From: Devosia salina
GTDB taxonomy: Bacteria; Pseudomonadota; Alphaproteobacteria; Rhizobiales; Devosiaceae
Direction of reading: 5' to 3'
Assembly (NCBI RefSeq): GCF_019504385.1
Contig: NZ_CP080590.1
Location: forward strand, 1,344,001-1,408,000
DNA length: 64,000 bases
Made by a program: the position numbers and the translations under genes. Position 1 is the first letter of the stretch. Each line of letters starts with the position of its first letter. Positions 1-7,992 of the stretch are shown here, one piece after another. The notes beneath the pieces were generated by a model, which was given only the letters and a program-made list of their open reading frames with translations, was not told the origin of the DNA and did not search any database.

Positions 1-286
1 TGATGCCAAGCACGGTGCCAATGAGGGTGATGAGGAGACCTGCCCCGAAACCGACCGCAAGCGACACGCGCGCGCCATGCACGAGGCGGGAGAAAACGTC
101 GTGGCCAAGCCGCGTCGTGCCCATCCAGTAGTCCCAGCTCGGCGCCTGGTGCGGCCGGCCAACGCGCTTGACCGGACTGTATTCGGTCAGCCATGGCGCG
201 AGAATGGCAACGAGCAGGATGATGGCCAGGATGACGAGGCCAGTCATGGCCTTCTTGTTGTGCAGGAGTTGAGAAAACAGCTTCAT
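1..286 (-). CDS. ABC transporter permease, DppC/OppC type (partial)
   Basis: N-terminal 95 residues of an inner-membrane permease for a family-5 (peptide/opine/oligosaccharide) ABC importer; the rest lies beyond the left edge. The protein starts MKLFSQLLHNKKAMTG, followed by a hydrophobic helix (about residues 15-32) and the DppC-typical segment MGTTRLGHDVFSRLVHGARV that precedes the second helix. The ATG lies 4 bases after the stop of the upstream DppB-like permease, so the two are translationally close. It is the last gene visible of the leftward murQ operon; ATPase genes (DppD/F type) would be expected to the left. The substrate is not readable from the permease; the neighbours suggest a muropeptide or amino-sugar ligand. 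Confidence 0.85.
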   Translation of the reverse strand, partial: MKLFSQLLHNKKAMTGLVILAIILLVAILAPWLTEYSPVKRVGRPHQAPSWDYWMGTTRLGHDVFSRLVHGARVSLAVGFGAGLLITLIGTVLGI

Positions 287-290
287 CGCG

Positions 291-1268
291 TCAGGCTTTC
301 TTCAGACGCGGATCGAGCAGCACATAGCTCAGATCGACGACGAAATTGGAGACGAGCATGGCGCCCGTCATGATCAGCAGCTGGCCCTGGATGACGGGAT
401 AGTCGCGGGCGATGATGGCCTGGTAGAGCGTATTGCCGAGGCCGGGATAGTTGAACACCACCTCGGTCACCAGCGAGCCGCCCAGGATTGTGCCGATGGC
501 AATGGCCAGGCTCGATACGGTGGGCAGCAGGGCATTGCGCGCCGCATACCAGATCATGACGGTATTGTCGCTGAGGCCCTTGGCGCGGGCCATGACGATA
601 TAGTCCTCGCCCAGGAGGTTGATCATGTTATTGCGCATGGTCACGGCGAACCCGCCCGAGAGCACGAAGACTAGGGTCAGCATCGGCAGGGTGCCGTGAT
701 AGATCACGCTGGAGATATATTCCCAGCTCCAGGCGGGATCGATCAGCGGGTCGGCGGCGTAGCCATTGGGGAACCAGCCCAGCGTATAGGCAAAGACAAA
801 CAGCATGATCAGCGACACCACGACGGCCGGCACCGAGCTGGAGAAGATGGCGGTGAGCGAAATGACCGAGTCGACGATCTTGCCACGGCGCCAGGCGGCG
901 AAAACGCCGAGAAGGCTCCCGAGCGTGAAGCTGACAAGGGTGGCAATACCCATCAGGCCGACCGTCCAGATGAGGGCACGCCCGAGCAGTTCGGTGACCG
1001 GCAGCGGGAAATATTTGATCGAGCGGCCCAGATCGCCGGTGAACACGCTTTGCAGATAGGCGAAGTACTGCTGGTGCAGCGGCGCGTCGATGAAGCCGAA
1101 GGTCAGCTTGAGCGCGTTGAGGTTTTCCAGCGACAGTTCCGAGCCGGCGCTGGCGAACATGATCTGGATGGGGTCCCCCGGCATGAGCCGGGGCAGGAAG
1201 AAGTTGATGGTGGCGGCGACGAGAAAAGCCGCCAGGTAGAACGCCAGTCGCCGCAGCAAAAAGGCCAT
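291..1268 (-). CDS. ABC transporter permease, DppB/OppB type
   Basis: Full-length 325-residue inner-membrane permease of the family-5 ABC importer. A first helix at about residues 8-28 is followed by the periplasmic loop with LPRLMPGDP, typical of DppB/OppB, then five more hydrophobic helices. The ATPase-contacting loop is seen as EDYIVMARAKGLSDNTVMIW (about residues 220-240). It pairs with the DppC-like permease just downstream and the binding protein upstream. The gap to the binding-protein gene (about 180 bases) is unusually long for this operon and holds a palindromic repeat. Family assignment is secure; the substrate is inferred only from context. Confidence 0.92.
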   Translation of the reverse strand: MAFLLRRLAFYLAAFLVAATINFFLPRLMPGDPIQIMFASAGSELSLENLNALKLTFGFIDAPLHQQYFAYLQSVFTGDLGRSIKYFPLPVTELLGRALIWTVGLMGIATLVSFTLGSLLGVFAAWRRGKIVDSVISLTAIFSSSVPAVVVSLIMLFVFAYTLGWFPNGYAADPLIDPAWSWEYISSVIYHGTLPMLTLVFVLSGGFAVTMRNNMINLLGEDYIVMARAKGLSDNTVMIWYAARNALLPTVSSLAIAIGTILGGSLVTEVVFNYPGLGNTLYQAIIARDYPVIQGQLLIMTGAMLVSNFVVDLSYVLLDPRLKKA

Positions 1269-1314
1269 GGTGATGTGTTCCTTTCAGTGCATCGCGAAGG
1301 CCGAGACACCAATA

Positions 1315-1419
1315 CCCCCACCCTTCATCCCTCCCCACAAGGGGGAGGGAGACGATGAGCATTGGCATCTCGGTCTTGCGCTTCCCTCCCCTTGATGGGG
1401 ATGGACCGAGGGTGGTGGG
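1315..1419. repeat. Palindromic intergenic repeat, copy 1
   Basis: About 105 bp. The left arm contains CCCCCACCCTTCATCCCTCC and the right arm is its imperfect reverse complement, with inner GGGGGAGGGAGACGATGA and TCCCTCCCCTTGATGGGG segments. A second copy with the same order of blocks lies at 9344-9445. Both copies sit between a periplasmic binding-protein gene and the next permease gene. A separate short hairpin (GGGAGC...GCTCCC, 1417-1441) lies between this copy and the binding-protein stop. It looks like a RIME/REP-type non-coding element that would fold in the RNA; a role in mRNA stability is inference. Confidence 0.8.
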
Positions 1420-1449
1420 AGCGGCCGAGCGGGTCGCTCCCTTCAGGAG

Positions 1450-3123
1450 TTACTCGGCGGCCACCGGGTCGAGGTCGAGCAGCTGCAGCAGGCGAGCCGG
1501 ATTGGCATTGGAGACAACCGGCGAGTATTTCGGGTTGTCGGCATCGGCCCAACCGGTGAAGCGGCTGGTATTGTACTCGTAGAAGGACGGGCTGTTATAG
1601 ACCGGGATGATCGGCATGTTTTCGGCCACGATCATCTGGGCCTTGTCCATGACAGCCTTGGCTTCCGCCGGATCCTTGATCTGCGTGTATTCGGCCAGCA
1701 GTGCGCTCAGCTCTTCATTTTCCCAATGCGGGGCGGTGAAGCGCGACTTGCCGAAATCGTTCGGGTTGAACGAGCGGATATAGGGGAAGTACGGGTTGGC
1801 CGCCGATGCCAGGGCATTGAGGGTCATCGAGTACTCGCCCGCGATCAGGCTCGAGGTCCAGACGGCAGCTTCTGGAGTCGCCATCTTCACGTTGAGACCC
1901 GCCTCGGTCAGGCTCTCCGATGCGATCTGCACCGCATCAATCCAGTCGGTCCAACCATTGGGAACCATGATCTCGATGGCAATCGGGGTGCCATCGGGAT
2001 TGTCCCGGAACCCGTCGCCATCGGCGTCGACATAGCCGGCCTCGTCGAGCTGGGCCATGCCGGCCTCGAGGTCGAACGTGCCGTATTTGCCGAACTCGGC
2101 TTCGACCTCGGGATTGGCAAAGCTCTTGTAGAGCTCGCCCAGGGCGGCCGGATCGTCATTGACCAGCGGATAGCCATAGCCGGCGATATCCACAATCGTC
2201 TGGCGGTCGATCAGCATGGAGAGGGCACGACGGAAATTGACGTCGTTGAACGCCTTGCGGTTGTTCTCGTCCGGCGTGACCATGCTGACCTGGAAGGACA
2301 CCAGGCTCGACGGGGTGAACCAGTACTTGTGGTGTTCCGGGTCCTTGGCGACGAAAGTGTTGTCGATGTCGGGGACGAAGCTCGTGGCCCAGTCCAGGGT
2401 GCCATCGGCCAGCGCGGCCAGCACCTGCGGGTTGTCGGCCAGCTGCGGCATGCGCAGGCAGTCGACCTTGAGATTGTCCGCGTCCCAATAGTGCGGGTTG
2501 CGGCACTGCTCATAGACCTGTGGGGTGAAGCGGGTGATTTCGGTCATCGGCCCCGAACCCACAGGATTCTCGTTGGCAAAGGTCACCGGGTCTTCGATGT
2601 CGGCCCAGATATGTTCCGGAACGATCGGCATGCCCACGATGGTGTTGGCGATCAGCGAGTTGGCTTCCTTGAGGTTGAACTTGACCGTGCGGTCGTCGAC
2701 CTTCTCGACGCTGTCCAGAAGGGCGCCAACCGAGATGAAGTCCAGCGCCGGGAACTTGGCGATATAGTCATAGGTGAACACGACGTCGTCAGCGGTCAGG
2801 GCTTCGCCATCCGACCACTTGAGGCCGTCGCGCAGCACGAAGGTGATCGACTTGAGGTCGTCAGCCAGTTCGTAGCTCTCGGCCAGGCGGAAGTTCGGCT
2901 CATTGCCCTTGAGGCGATTGAACACAACCAGCGGCTCGTACATGAAATCGAGCGTGGTGTAGCGCGCCGAGGTCTGCCCGAACGGGTTGAAGTTGCGCAC
3001 GAAAGTGGTGGTCTGTTCCGACGCGAGCGTCAGAACATTGCCGCTCGAGTCCTGGGCCTGGACGGGCGCTGCCGCCATCAGGGCCAGCACGGACGCGGCT
3101 GCAATCCATGAAATCTGTCGCAT
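1450..3123 (-). CDS. Family-5 extracellular solute-binding protein (DppA/OppA-like)
   Basis: Periplasmic ligand-binding component of the leftward ABC importer, 557 residues from the chosen ATG. A Sec signal peptide (MRQISWIAAASVLALMAAA, cleavage near PVQAQ-D) is followed by typical SBP_bac_5 features: a WSDGEALTADDVVFTYDYI segment near residue 110 and a C-terminal region ending in a conserved NPARLLQLLDLD stretch. A TTG codon two codons upstream (3129) is an alternative start; ATG 3123 with AGGAGA nine bases upstream is preferred. It lies between the NagZ-like gene and the permease genes in one co-directional operon. Family-5 proteins bind peptides, but several rhizobial members bind sugars or murein fragments; muropeptide binding here is inference. 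Confidence 0.9.
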   Translation of the reverse strand: MRQISWIAAASVLALMAAAPVQAQDSSGNVLTLASEQTTTFVRNFNPFGQTSARYTTLDFMYEPLVVFNRLKGNEPNFRLAESYELADDLKSITFVLRDGLKWSDGEALTADDVVFTYDYIAKFPALDFISVGALLDSVEKVDDRTVKFNLKEANSLIANTIVGMPIVPEHIWADIEDPVTFANENPVGSGPMTEITRFTPQVYEQCRNPHYWDADNLKVDCLRMPQLADNPQVLAALADGTLDWATSFVPDIDNTFVAKDPEHHKYWFTPSSLVSFQVSMVTPDENNRKAFNDVNFRRALSMLIDRQTIVDIAGYGYPLVNDDPAALGELYKSFANPEVEAEFGKYGTFDLEAGMAQLDEAGYVDADGDGFRDNPDGTPIAIEIMVPNGWTDWIDAVQIASESLTEAGLNVKMATPEAAVWTSSLIAGEYSMTLNALASAANPYFPYIRSFNPNDFGKSRFTAPHWENEELSALLAEYTQIKDPAEAKAVMDKAQMIVAENMPIIPVYNSPSFYEYNTSRFTGWADADNPKYSPVVSNANPARLLQLLDLDPVAAE

Positions 3124-3155
3124 AATCAATTCTCTCCTTGTTATTAGCCAGGCCC

Positions 3156-4178
3156 TCAGGCGAAGCCATTCTCCCTGAAAATTCCCTCTACCTCGGCGTG
3201 CAGGGCGCGCACGTCGACGTGGTGCGATCCGAGCCGCTTCTGGGCTCGATCAATGCGGGCAAGGCTGTCCGTAGTCAGCGGCCGCGCCGCCTTGGCCGCC
3301 GCCTCGCTGGCGGCCAGATCGCCCTGGCTGTGCAGGGCGATGTCATAGCCGGCGTCGAGGCATGCCTTGACGCGCTCCGGCCATGTTCCCTTGAGTGCCT
3401 CCATGGTGAGGCAGTCGCTGATCAGCACGCCGTCAAAACCAAGGTCGCGGCGGATCATGTCGCAGACAGCGGAAGACACCGAAGCAGGATGTTCCGGGTC
3501 GATCTGCGAGAAGATGAGATGTGCCACCATGGCCCAGGGCGCATCATTGAGCGCAACGAAGGGCCTGAAATCACTCTGGGCCATGTCGGCAATGCTGGCA
3601 TCGACGACCGGGCAGTCGAAATGCGGATCGACATTGACCCGACCATAGCCGGGTATGTGCTTGAAGATGGGCATCGAGCCCACTTCCAGCATCGCCTCGA
3701 CCACGACGCGTCCAAGAGCCGTGACCAGTTCCGGATCGTCGCCAAAGGAGCGGTTGCCGATGACATTGTGCGTGCCGGGACGCGCCAGATCGACCACTGG
3801 CGTCGTGCCGCTGCCCAGACCCAGTTCACCCAGCATGGTGCCCATGGCCTGGGTCGAGAGGCGCAGCGCACGCTTGCCGGTTTCGAGGTCCTTGCGGGCC
3901 AGAGCGCCAAAATCACCAAGCGGGCGAAAGAGCGGCCAATTGCCATTGTCCAGGCGCTGCACGCGTCCGCCTTCTTGGTCAATATAGACCGGGGCGTCGT
4001 CGCGGCCGACCGCTTCCTTGAACTGCGCCACCAGGCGCTTGATCTGTTCGGGATTGTCGAGATTGCGCTTGAACAGGAACAGACCGAATGGATTGGCCTC
4101 ACGAAAGTAGGCGATCTCGGAGGGCGAGAGCTCATGGCCCGGCATGCCGACAAATAGGGCGAGTGGCGTCGACGACAT
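3156..4178 (-). CDS. nagZ: Beta-N-acetylhexosaminidase, GH3 NagZ-like
   Basis: 340-residue glycoside hydrolase family 3 enzyme. NagZ enzymes remove terminal GlcNAc from muropeptides (GlcNAc-anhydroMurNAc-peptides) during peptidoglycan recycling. Visible features are YIDQEGGRVQRL (residues 65-76), the catalytic His loop KHIPGYGRVNVDPHFDCP (173-190, His186) and the nucleophile region VLISDCLTMEAL (251-262, Asp255). The loop differs from the textbook KH(F/I)PGHG...DSH: Tyr replaces the first loop His and Pro replaces Ser before the catalytic His. No signal peptide is visible, so it should be cytoplasmic and act after import. It sits between the GNAT gene and the binding-protein gene, 3 bases after the GNAT stop codon, in the murQ operon. 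Confidence 0.88.
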   Translation of the reverse strand: MSSTPLALFVGMPGHELSPSEIAYFREANPFGLFLFKRNLDNPEQIKRLVAQFKEAVGRDDAPVYIDQEGGRVQRLDNGNWPLFRPLGDFGALARKDLETGKRALRLSTQAMGTMLGELGLGSGTTPVVDLARPGTHNVIGNRSFGDDPELVTALGRVVVEAMLEVGSMPIFKHIPGYGRVNVDPHFDCPVVDASIADMAQSDFRPFVALNDAPWAMVAHLIFSQIDPEHPASVSSAVCDMIRRDLGFDGVLISDCLTMEALKGTWPERVKACLDAGYDIALHSQGDLAASEAAAKAARPLTTDSLARIDRAQKRLGSHHVDVRALHAEVEGIFRENGFA

Positions 4179-4181
4179 GTC

Positions 4182-4670
4182 CTAGTTTCCCTGCTGCTGC
4201 GGCTTGATGCGCAGCAGTCCCTGGTAGATGTCCTCCTTGTCGGAGGGGATGGGCAGCGCACCGGCGGCGTTGACATAGAAGTCCACCGGCCCAGCCGAAC
4301 CGACGATGGCGTAGGCATAGCCATGGGCCTTCATGGCCACGAGCGTGTGATAGAACAGCGCCAGGCCAATGCCCTTGCCGCGCTGGTCTTCGGAGACCCC
4401 GGTGGGGCCGAAAAAACCGCGCGCCGTGGCGTCGTAGCAGGCAAAGCCCACCAACTGACCGTCGACAGTGGCAATGAGGCAGCCCGGCGGTTGATGCGCC
4501 ATGGCTGCGGTCACTTCACTGACCCAGTACTCGGAAAAATGGGTGCGGACCCAATCCTTGATGATGTGTTGCTCGGGCGGCAGGGCCACGCGAATGGTGG
4601 CGGCGACCTTCTCAGCCCGTTCGCGCAACTCATCGACCTTGCGGCTATAGAGATTGACGAGGAGATCCAT
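4182..4670 (-). CDS. GNAT-family N-acetyltransferase
   Basis: 162-residue single-domain acetyltransferase. The acetyl-CoA pyrophosphate loop is visible as VSEDQRGKGIGLAL (about residues 92-105), and the C-terminal half has the VDFYVNAAGA strand-helix typical of GNAT motif B. The ATG at 4670 is preferred to a TTG one codon upstream. It lies between murQ (12-base gap) and nagZ (3-base gap), so it is almost certainly co-translated with them. An amino-sugar or muropeptide-derived amine is a plausible acetyl acceptor, but nothing in the sequence fixes the substrate. Confidence 0.85.
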   Translation of the reverse strand: MDLLVNLYSRKVDELRERAEKVAATIRVALPPEQHIIKDWVRTHFSEYWVSEVTAAMAHQPPGCLIATVDGQLVGFACYDATARGFFGPTGVSEDQRGKGIGLALFYHTLVAMKAHGYAYAIVGSAGPVDFYVNAAGALPIPSDKEDIYQGLLRIKPQQQGN

Positions 4671-4682
4671 CAATGCGCCCGT

Positions 4683-5618
4683 TCAACCGGCCGCACGCGG
4701 CTGGTGTTGCGCGGCGGCGCGGCGCAGGAAACCGTCCGCCTGGCGCAGCGCAACCTCGCCTTGCGCAGCGTCCATTCCAGTCAGCGCCATGAGGATGGCG
4801 AGCTTCACATTGTTGCTGCTTGCAGCCAGGAAGCGCTCGGCGTCTTCCATCGAGCAATTGGTCACTTCGACAAGGATGCGAGTGGCTCGGGCTGCCAGTT
4901 TCTCATTGCTGACCGAGAGGTCCACCATCAGGTTTTCATAGGACTTGCCGATGCGGATCATGCTGGCCGTGGTCAGCATGTTGAGAACCAGTTTCTGTGC
5001 CGTGCCGGATTTCAGCCGCGTCGAGCCGGTCAGGGCTTCAGGACCAACCAGCGGCGAAATGGCGATGTCGGCCATGCGGGCAATGGCGGAATCAGGATTG
5101 CACGAGAGAGCGGCCGTGACGGCGCCGACGCTCTTGGCATAATCCAGGCCACCGATGACATAGGGGGTTCTGCCGCTGACCGCGATCCCAACAACCACGT
5201 CCTTGGCCGACACGCCGATTCTTTCCAAATCGCTTCGGCCTTCGTCGCGCGAATCCTCGGCGCCTTCGATGGGGTAGCGCAGGGCCCGGTCGCCACCAGC
5301 GATCAGGCCGACCACCATCCCCTCGGGAACACCAAAGGTGGGCGGACATTCCGAGGCATCGAGCACGCCCAGGCGGCCGCTGGTGCCGGCGCCCATATAG
5401 ACAAGCCTGCCTCCAACCTTGAAGGCCTCCACAATGCAATCGACTGTCGCGGCTACTTCCGGCAGGACCTGACGCACCGCTTCGGCGACCTTGGCGTCTT
5501 CGGCATTCATCGCTGCCACGATCTCGCCCGACGACATCAGGTCGATCTGCAGCGTGTCAGGGTTGCGGGCTTCGGAAACGAGCTGTTCCAGCTCGGCCAT
5601 CAGGGTGGTTTTTGCCAT
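4683..5618 (-). CDS. murQ: N-acetylmuramic acid 6-phosphate etherase
   Basis: 311-residue SIS-fold lyase that cleaves the D-lactyl ether of MurNAc-6-phosphate to GlcNAc-6-phosphate and D-lactate. The signature YMGAGTSGRLGVLDASECPP spans residues 74-93. Glu90 and Glu121 (EDSRDEG) match the two catalytic glutamates of E. coli MurQ (Glu83 and Glu114) with a constant offset of seven. Length matches the family (about 300). The frame stays open upstream, but ATG 5618 begins the conserved protein and lies just downstream of a good promoter (5644-5672). First gene of the leftward operon, divergent from the RpiR regulator. Its substrate would require the kinase at 11926 or another MurNAc kinase. Confidence 0.95.
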   Translation of the reverse strand: MAKTTLMAELEQLVSEARNPDTLQIDLMSSGEIVAAMNAEDAKVAEAVRQVLPEVAATVDCIVEAFKVGGRLVYMGAGTSGRLGVLDASECPPTFGVPEGMVVGLIAGGDRALRYPIEGAEDSRDEGRSDLERIGVSAKDVVVGIAVSGRTPYVIGGLDYAKSVGAVTAALSCNPDSAIARMADIAISPLVGPEALTGSTRLKSGTAQKLVLNMLTTASMIRIGKSYENLMVDLSVSNEKLAARATRILVEVTNCSMEDAERFLAASSNNVKLAILMALTGMDAAQGEVALRQADGFLRRAAAQHQPRAAG

Positions 5619-5643
5619 CGTGCCTATGCTCAATTTCTGCGCG

Positions 5644-5672
5644 ATGCTAGAAGTGAATATTCCGGGTGTCAA
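5644..5672 (-). promoter_or_regulatory. Promoter of the murQ operon
   Basis: Reading leftward, TTGACA (5667-5672) is followed after exactly 17 bases by TAGCAT (5644-5649), a good sigma-70-type pair, about 26 bases from the murQ ATG. The palindrome GAATATTC (5655-5662) lies in the spacer and the longer palindrome at 5681-5695 lies just upstream of the -35 box, consistent with repression by the divergently encoded RpiR protein. Confidence 0.7.
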
Positions 5673-5695
5673 CGCAACAAGGAATATTGTATTCC
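5655..5695. promoter_or_regulatory. Twin operator, murQ/rpiR intergenic region
   Basis: GAATATTC (5655-5662), 18 bases, then GGAATATTGTATTCC (5681-5695), a perfect 6-bp inverted repeat around TTG. The same two elements in the same order and with the same 18-base spacing recur at 6772-6812 before the second ABC operon. RpiR-family repressors bind such palindromes; binding by the adjacent regulator is inferred. Confidence 0.75.
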
Positions 5696-5829
5696 ATATT
5701 TGTGTGGCTCCGGTGGTTGGCGGCGCGTCTGCGGCCGGGGCGGGTATGAGAACCTTGTTGCAACACAGGGGTGTCGGCTCTAGTGCTCGAGTTCCGGGCA
5801 GGGCCGGGGCCGGCGTCACGGAAACTGCA

Positions 5830-6681
5830 ATGTCGATTCTGAAAGTCCTCAGTGCCAAGCTCGACACCATGACTCAGGCGGATCGCCAGATCGCCCAGTT
5901 CATCATCGACCATCCCGAGCAGATGCTGACCCTGTCCTCTGCGGCCCTGGCCGAAGCGACCGGTCGCAGCCAGTCCAGTGTCGTCAAGTTCAGCCAGAAG
6001 CTCGGCTATGCGGGCTACCAGCAGCTCAAGCTGGCGGTGAACAAGGCCAAGGCCATTGAGTGGCACACGCCGGGCGGCGTCATCCATGGCACCATCGATG
6101 CCAGCGACAGCTATGTCACCATCCTGCAAAAGCTCATCGGGTCCAAGCTGCTCTCGATGCGCGAGACGCTGGCCGCCAACAATGAGCAAACCATTGATCT
6201 GGCGCTTGATTCCCTGGTCAAAGCGCGGAAAATCCAGCTTGCCGGCGTGGGCGCATCGTCTCTCGTGGCCAAGGATTTCTCCTATAAGCTCCTCAAGCTG
6301 GGGCGCATGGCGCTGATCGACAGCGACAGCCATATCCAGATTTCCAATGCCTCGGCGCTGAACGAGACCGATGTCCTCCTGGCCCTCTCGCACTCGGGCA
6401 GGAGCCTCGAGACGCTGCGCATCGCCGAGATTGCCAAGCAGCGGGGGGCAACGGTCATTTCGATGACGGGACTGCAGCCCAATCCGCTGCTCGACTTGGC
6501 CGATATCCACCTGTTTACCGTGGCCGATGAAGAGCGGGTGCGATCCTCGGCCATCACCTCGCGCGATGCGCAGCTGATGCTGATGGACATGCTGTTCATC
6601 CTGATGATCCGCCGCCAGGCCGATGCCCACGACTTCATCCACAATTCCGAAAGCGCGGTGACTGTCCTCAAGGCCCGATAA
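5830..6681 (+). CDS. RpiR/MurR-family transcriptional regulator
   Basis: 283-residue regulator with an N-terminal HTH_6 domain (about residues 1-77; LAEATGRSQSSVVKFSQKLG is the recognition region) and a C-terminal SIS sugar-phosphate-binding domain (about 110-250; LLALSHSGRSLETLRIAE). Such proteins sense phosphosugars; MurR of E. coli senses MurNAc-6-phosphate. The start ATG 5830 begins the conserved HTH; the frame is open upstream but without family similarity. Divergent from murQ and 198 bases before the second ABC operon; the paired palindromes flanking this gene are its likely targets. The effector is probably a MurNAc or GlcNAc phosphate, by analogy and context. Confidence 0.92.
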   Translation: MSILKVLSAKLDTMTQADRQIAQFIIDHPEQMLTLSSAALAEATGRSQSSVVKFSQKLGYAGYQQLKLAVNKAKAIEWHTPGGVIHGTIDASDSYVTILQKLIGSKLLSMRETLAANNEQTIDLALDSLVKARKIQLAGVGASSLVAKDFSYKLLKLGRMALIDSDSHIQISNASALNETDVLLALSHSGRSLETLRIAEIAKQRGATVISMTGLQPNPLLDLADIHLFTVADEERVRSSAITSRDAQLMLMDMLFILMIRRQADAHDFIHNSESAVTVLKAR

Positions 6682-6771
6682 CCGGGTGCCTCCTGGACCC
6701 CGCGGATGAACGGATCCTGAACGGCCTATCTGCGCGGTTTTTGGCCCATTGCTGACAATCGCAGCGTAATT

Positions 6772-6812
6772 GAATATTCTTGACACAAGAGTTTTGCGGA
6801 ATTTAGTATTCC
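6772..6812. promoter_or_regulatory. Twin operator upstream of the CUT1 ABC operon
   Basis: GAATATTC (6772-6779), 18 bases, then GGAATTTAGTATTCC (6798-6812). Arms GGAAT/ATTCC match the murQ operator, and order and spacing are identical to 5655-5695. The second palindrome covers the -10 box of the promoter at 6780-6809, as expected for a repressor site. Confidence 0.72.
6780..6809 (+). promoter_or_regulatory. Promoter of the CUT1 ABC operon
   Basis: TTGACA (6780-6785), 18-base spacer, TAGTAT (6804-6809). Transcription would start near 6816, which leaves almost no leader for an ATG at 6820 and favours the TTG start at 6880. Confidence 0.6.
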
Positions 6813-6879
6813 GTTCAGCATGGCCGGCAAGGGCATGGTGACGGGACCTGCGTGGGGCAGGTCGGGATGGAGAGAGCAA

Positions 6880-7941
6880 TTGGCGCAGCTATCGCTTCGC
6901 GGCATCAAGAAGCGGTTCCGCGACACCGCCGTGTTGCACGGAATCGATCTGGAAATCGGTGACCGCGAGTTCGTGGTTTTCGTCGGCCCTTCGGGTTGCG
7001 GAAAATCCACCCTGCTGCGCCTGATCGCCGGTCTCGATCCGATCACGGACGGAGAATTCATCCTCAACGGCACGCGCATGAACGATGTCGCGCCATCCCG
7101 TCGCGGCATTGCCATGGTGTTCCAGTCCTACGCGCTCTATCCGCACATGGACGTGTATGAAAACATGGCCTTCGGTGCGCGGCTGATGGGGCTCGACAAG
7201 GCCGAGGTCGAAAAGCGCATCGCCGATGCGGCCCGCATGCTGCGGCTCGATCAATTGCTCAAGCGCCGGCCGCGCGAACTCTCCGGCGGTCAGCGCCAGC
7301 GCGTCGCTATCGGCCGGGCCCTGGTGCGCAAGCCCGACGTGTTCCTGCTCGACGAGCCGCTTTCCAACCTCGATGCGGCGCTGCGCTCGGAAGTGCGCCT
7401 GGAAATTGCGCGGCTGCATCGCGAGATCGGCGGCACGATGATCTATGTGACGCACGATCAGGTCGAGGCAATGACCCTGGCCGACAAGATCGTGGTGATG
7501 AACAATGGCCGCATCGAACAGGTGGGCGCGCCGCGCGAACTCTACGAGACGCCGGCCAACACCTTTGTTGCAACCTTCATCGGCTCGCCGCGCATGACGC
7601 TGGTCGACGTGACCCGCGACGGCGATCGCCTCGGCGTCGCCAATGGCGGATCTGTCGCCACCGGCCCCTTGCCCGCGGATCAGACGCTCAAGCTCGGATT
7701 GCGGCCCGATGCCGTTGAATTGGTGCGGGGGCAGGCCGACGGGCTGTCGGCCCAGATCGTCTACACCGAGTATCTGGGCGACAACGCCTATGTCTATGCA
7801 CGCCTGGCCGATGGCACGCTGCTGTCGGCCCGGACCACACCCAATGACCTTTTCGCGCCCGACGAGGCCGTGACCGTGACGGTTGCGCCAGGGGCCGCGC
7901 ACTACTTTTCCGCCGAGGATGGCCGGCGGCTGACGCCCTGA
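6880..7941 (+). CDS. Sugar ABC transporter ATP-binding protein (UgpC/MalK type)
   Basis: About 353-residue ATPase of a CUT1 carbohydrate importer. Walker A GPSGCGKST, Q-loop VFQSYALYPHM, signature LSGGQRQRVAIGRAL, Walker B DVFLLDEPLSNLD and switch THDQVEAMT are all present, followed by a C-terminal TOBE/OB regulatory region (from about residue 240). I chose the TTG at 6880 (protein begins LAQLSLRGIKKRF, as in the family) because GGAGAG lies five bases upstream. An ATG at 6820 in frame would sit about four bases from the predicted transcription start and add 20 residues without family similarity. First gene of the rightward operon that continues to the kinase. Confidence 0.93.
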   Translation: MAQLSLRGIKKRFRDTAVLHGIDLEIGDREFVVFVGPSGCGKSTLLRLIAGLDPITDGEFILNGTRMNDVAPSRRGIAMVFQSYALYPHMDVYENMAFGARLMGLDKAEVEKRIADAARMLRLDQLLKRRPRELSGGQRQRVAIGRALVRKPDVFLLDEPLSNLDAALRSEVRLEIARLHREIGGTMIYVTHDQVEAMTLADKIVVMNNGRIEQVGAPRELYETPANTFVATFIGSPRMTLVDVTRDGDRLGVANGGSVATGPLPADQTLKLGLRPDAVELVRGQADGLSAQIVYTEYLGDNAYVYARLADGTLLSARTTPNDLFAPDEAVTVTVAPGAAHYFSAEDGRRLTP

Positions 7942-7992
7942 GGGGCGCCGGGACAAGACCTTCCAAGAGACTTTGCAAGGAGAGGGAACTCC

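Noticed and set aside
5491..5829. Upstream extension of the RpiR protein
   Set aside because: The extension crosses the murQ promoter and start and is unlike the family; ATG 5830 begins the HTH.
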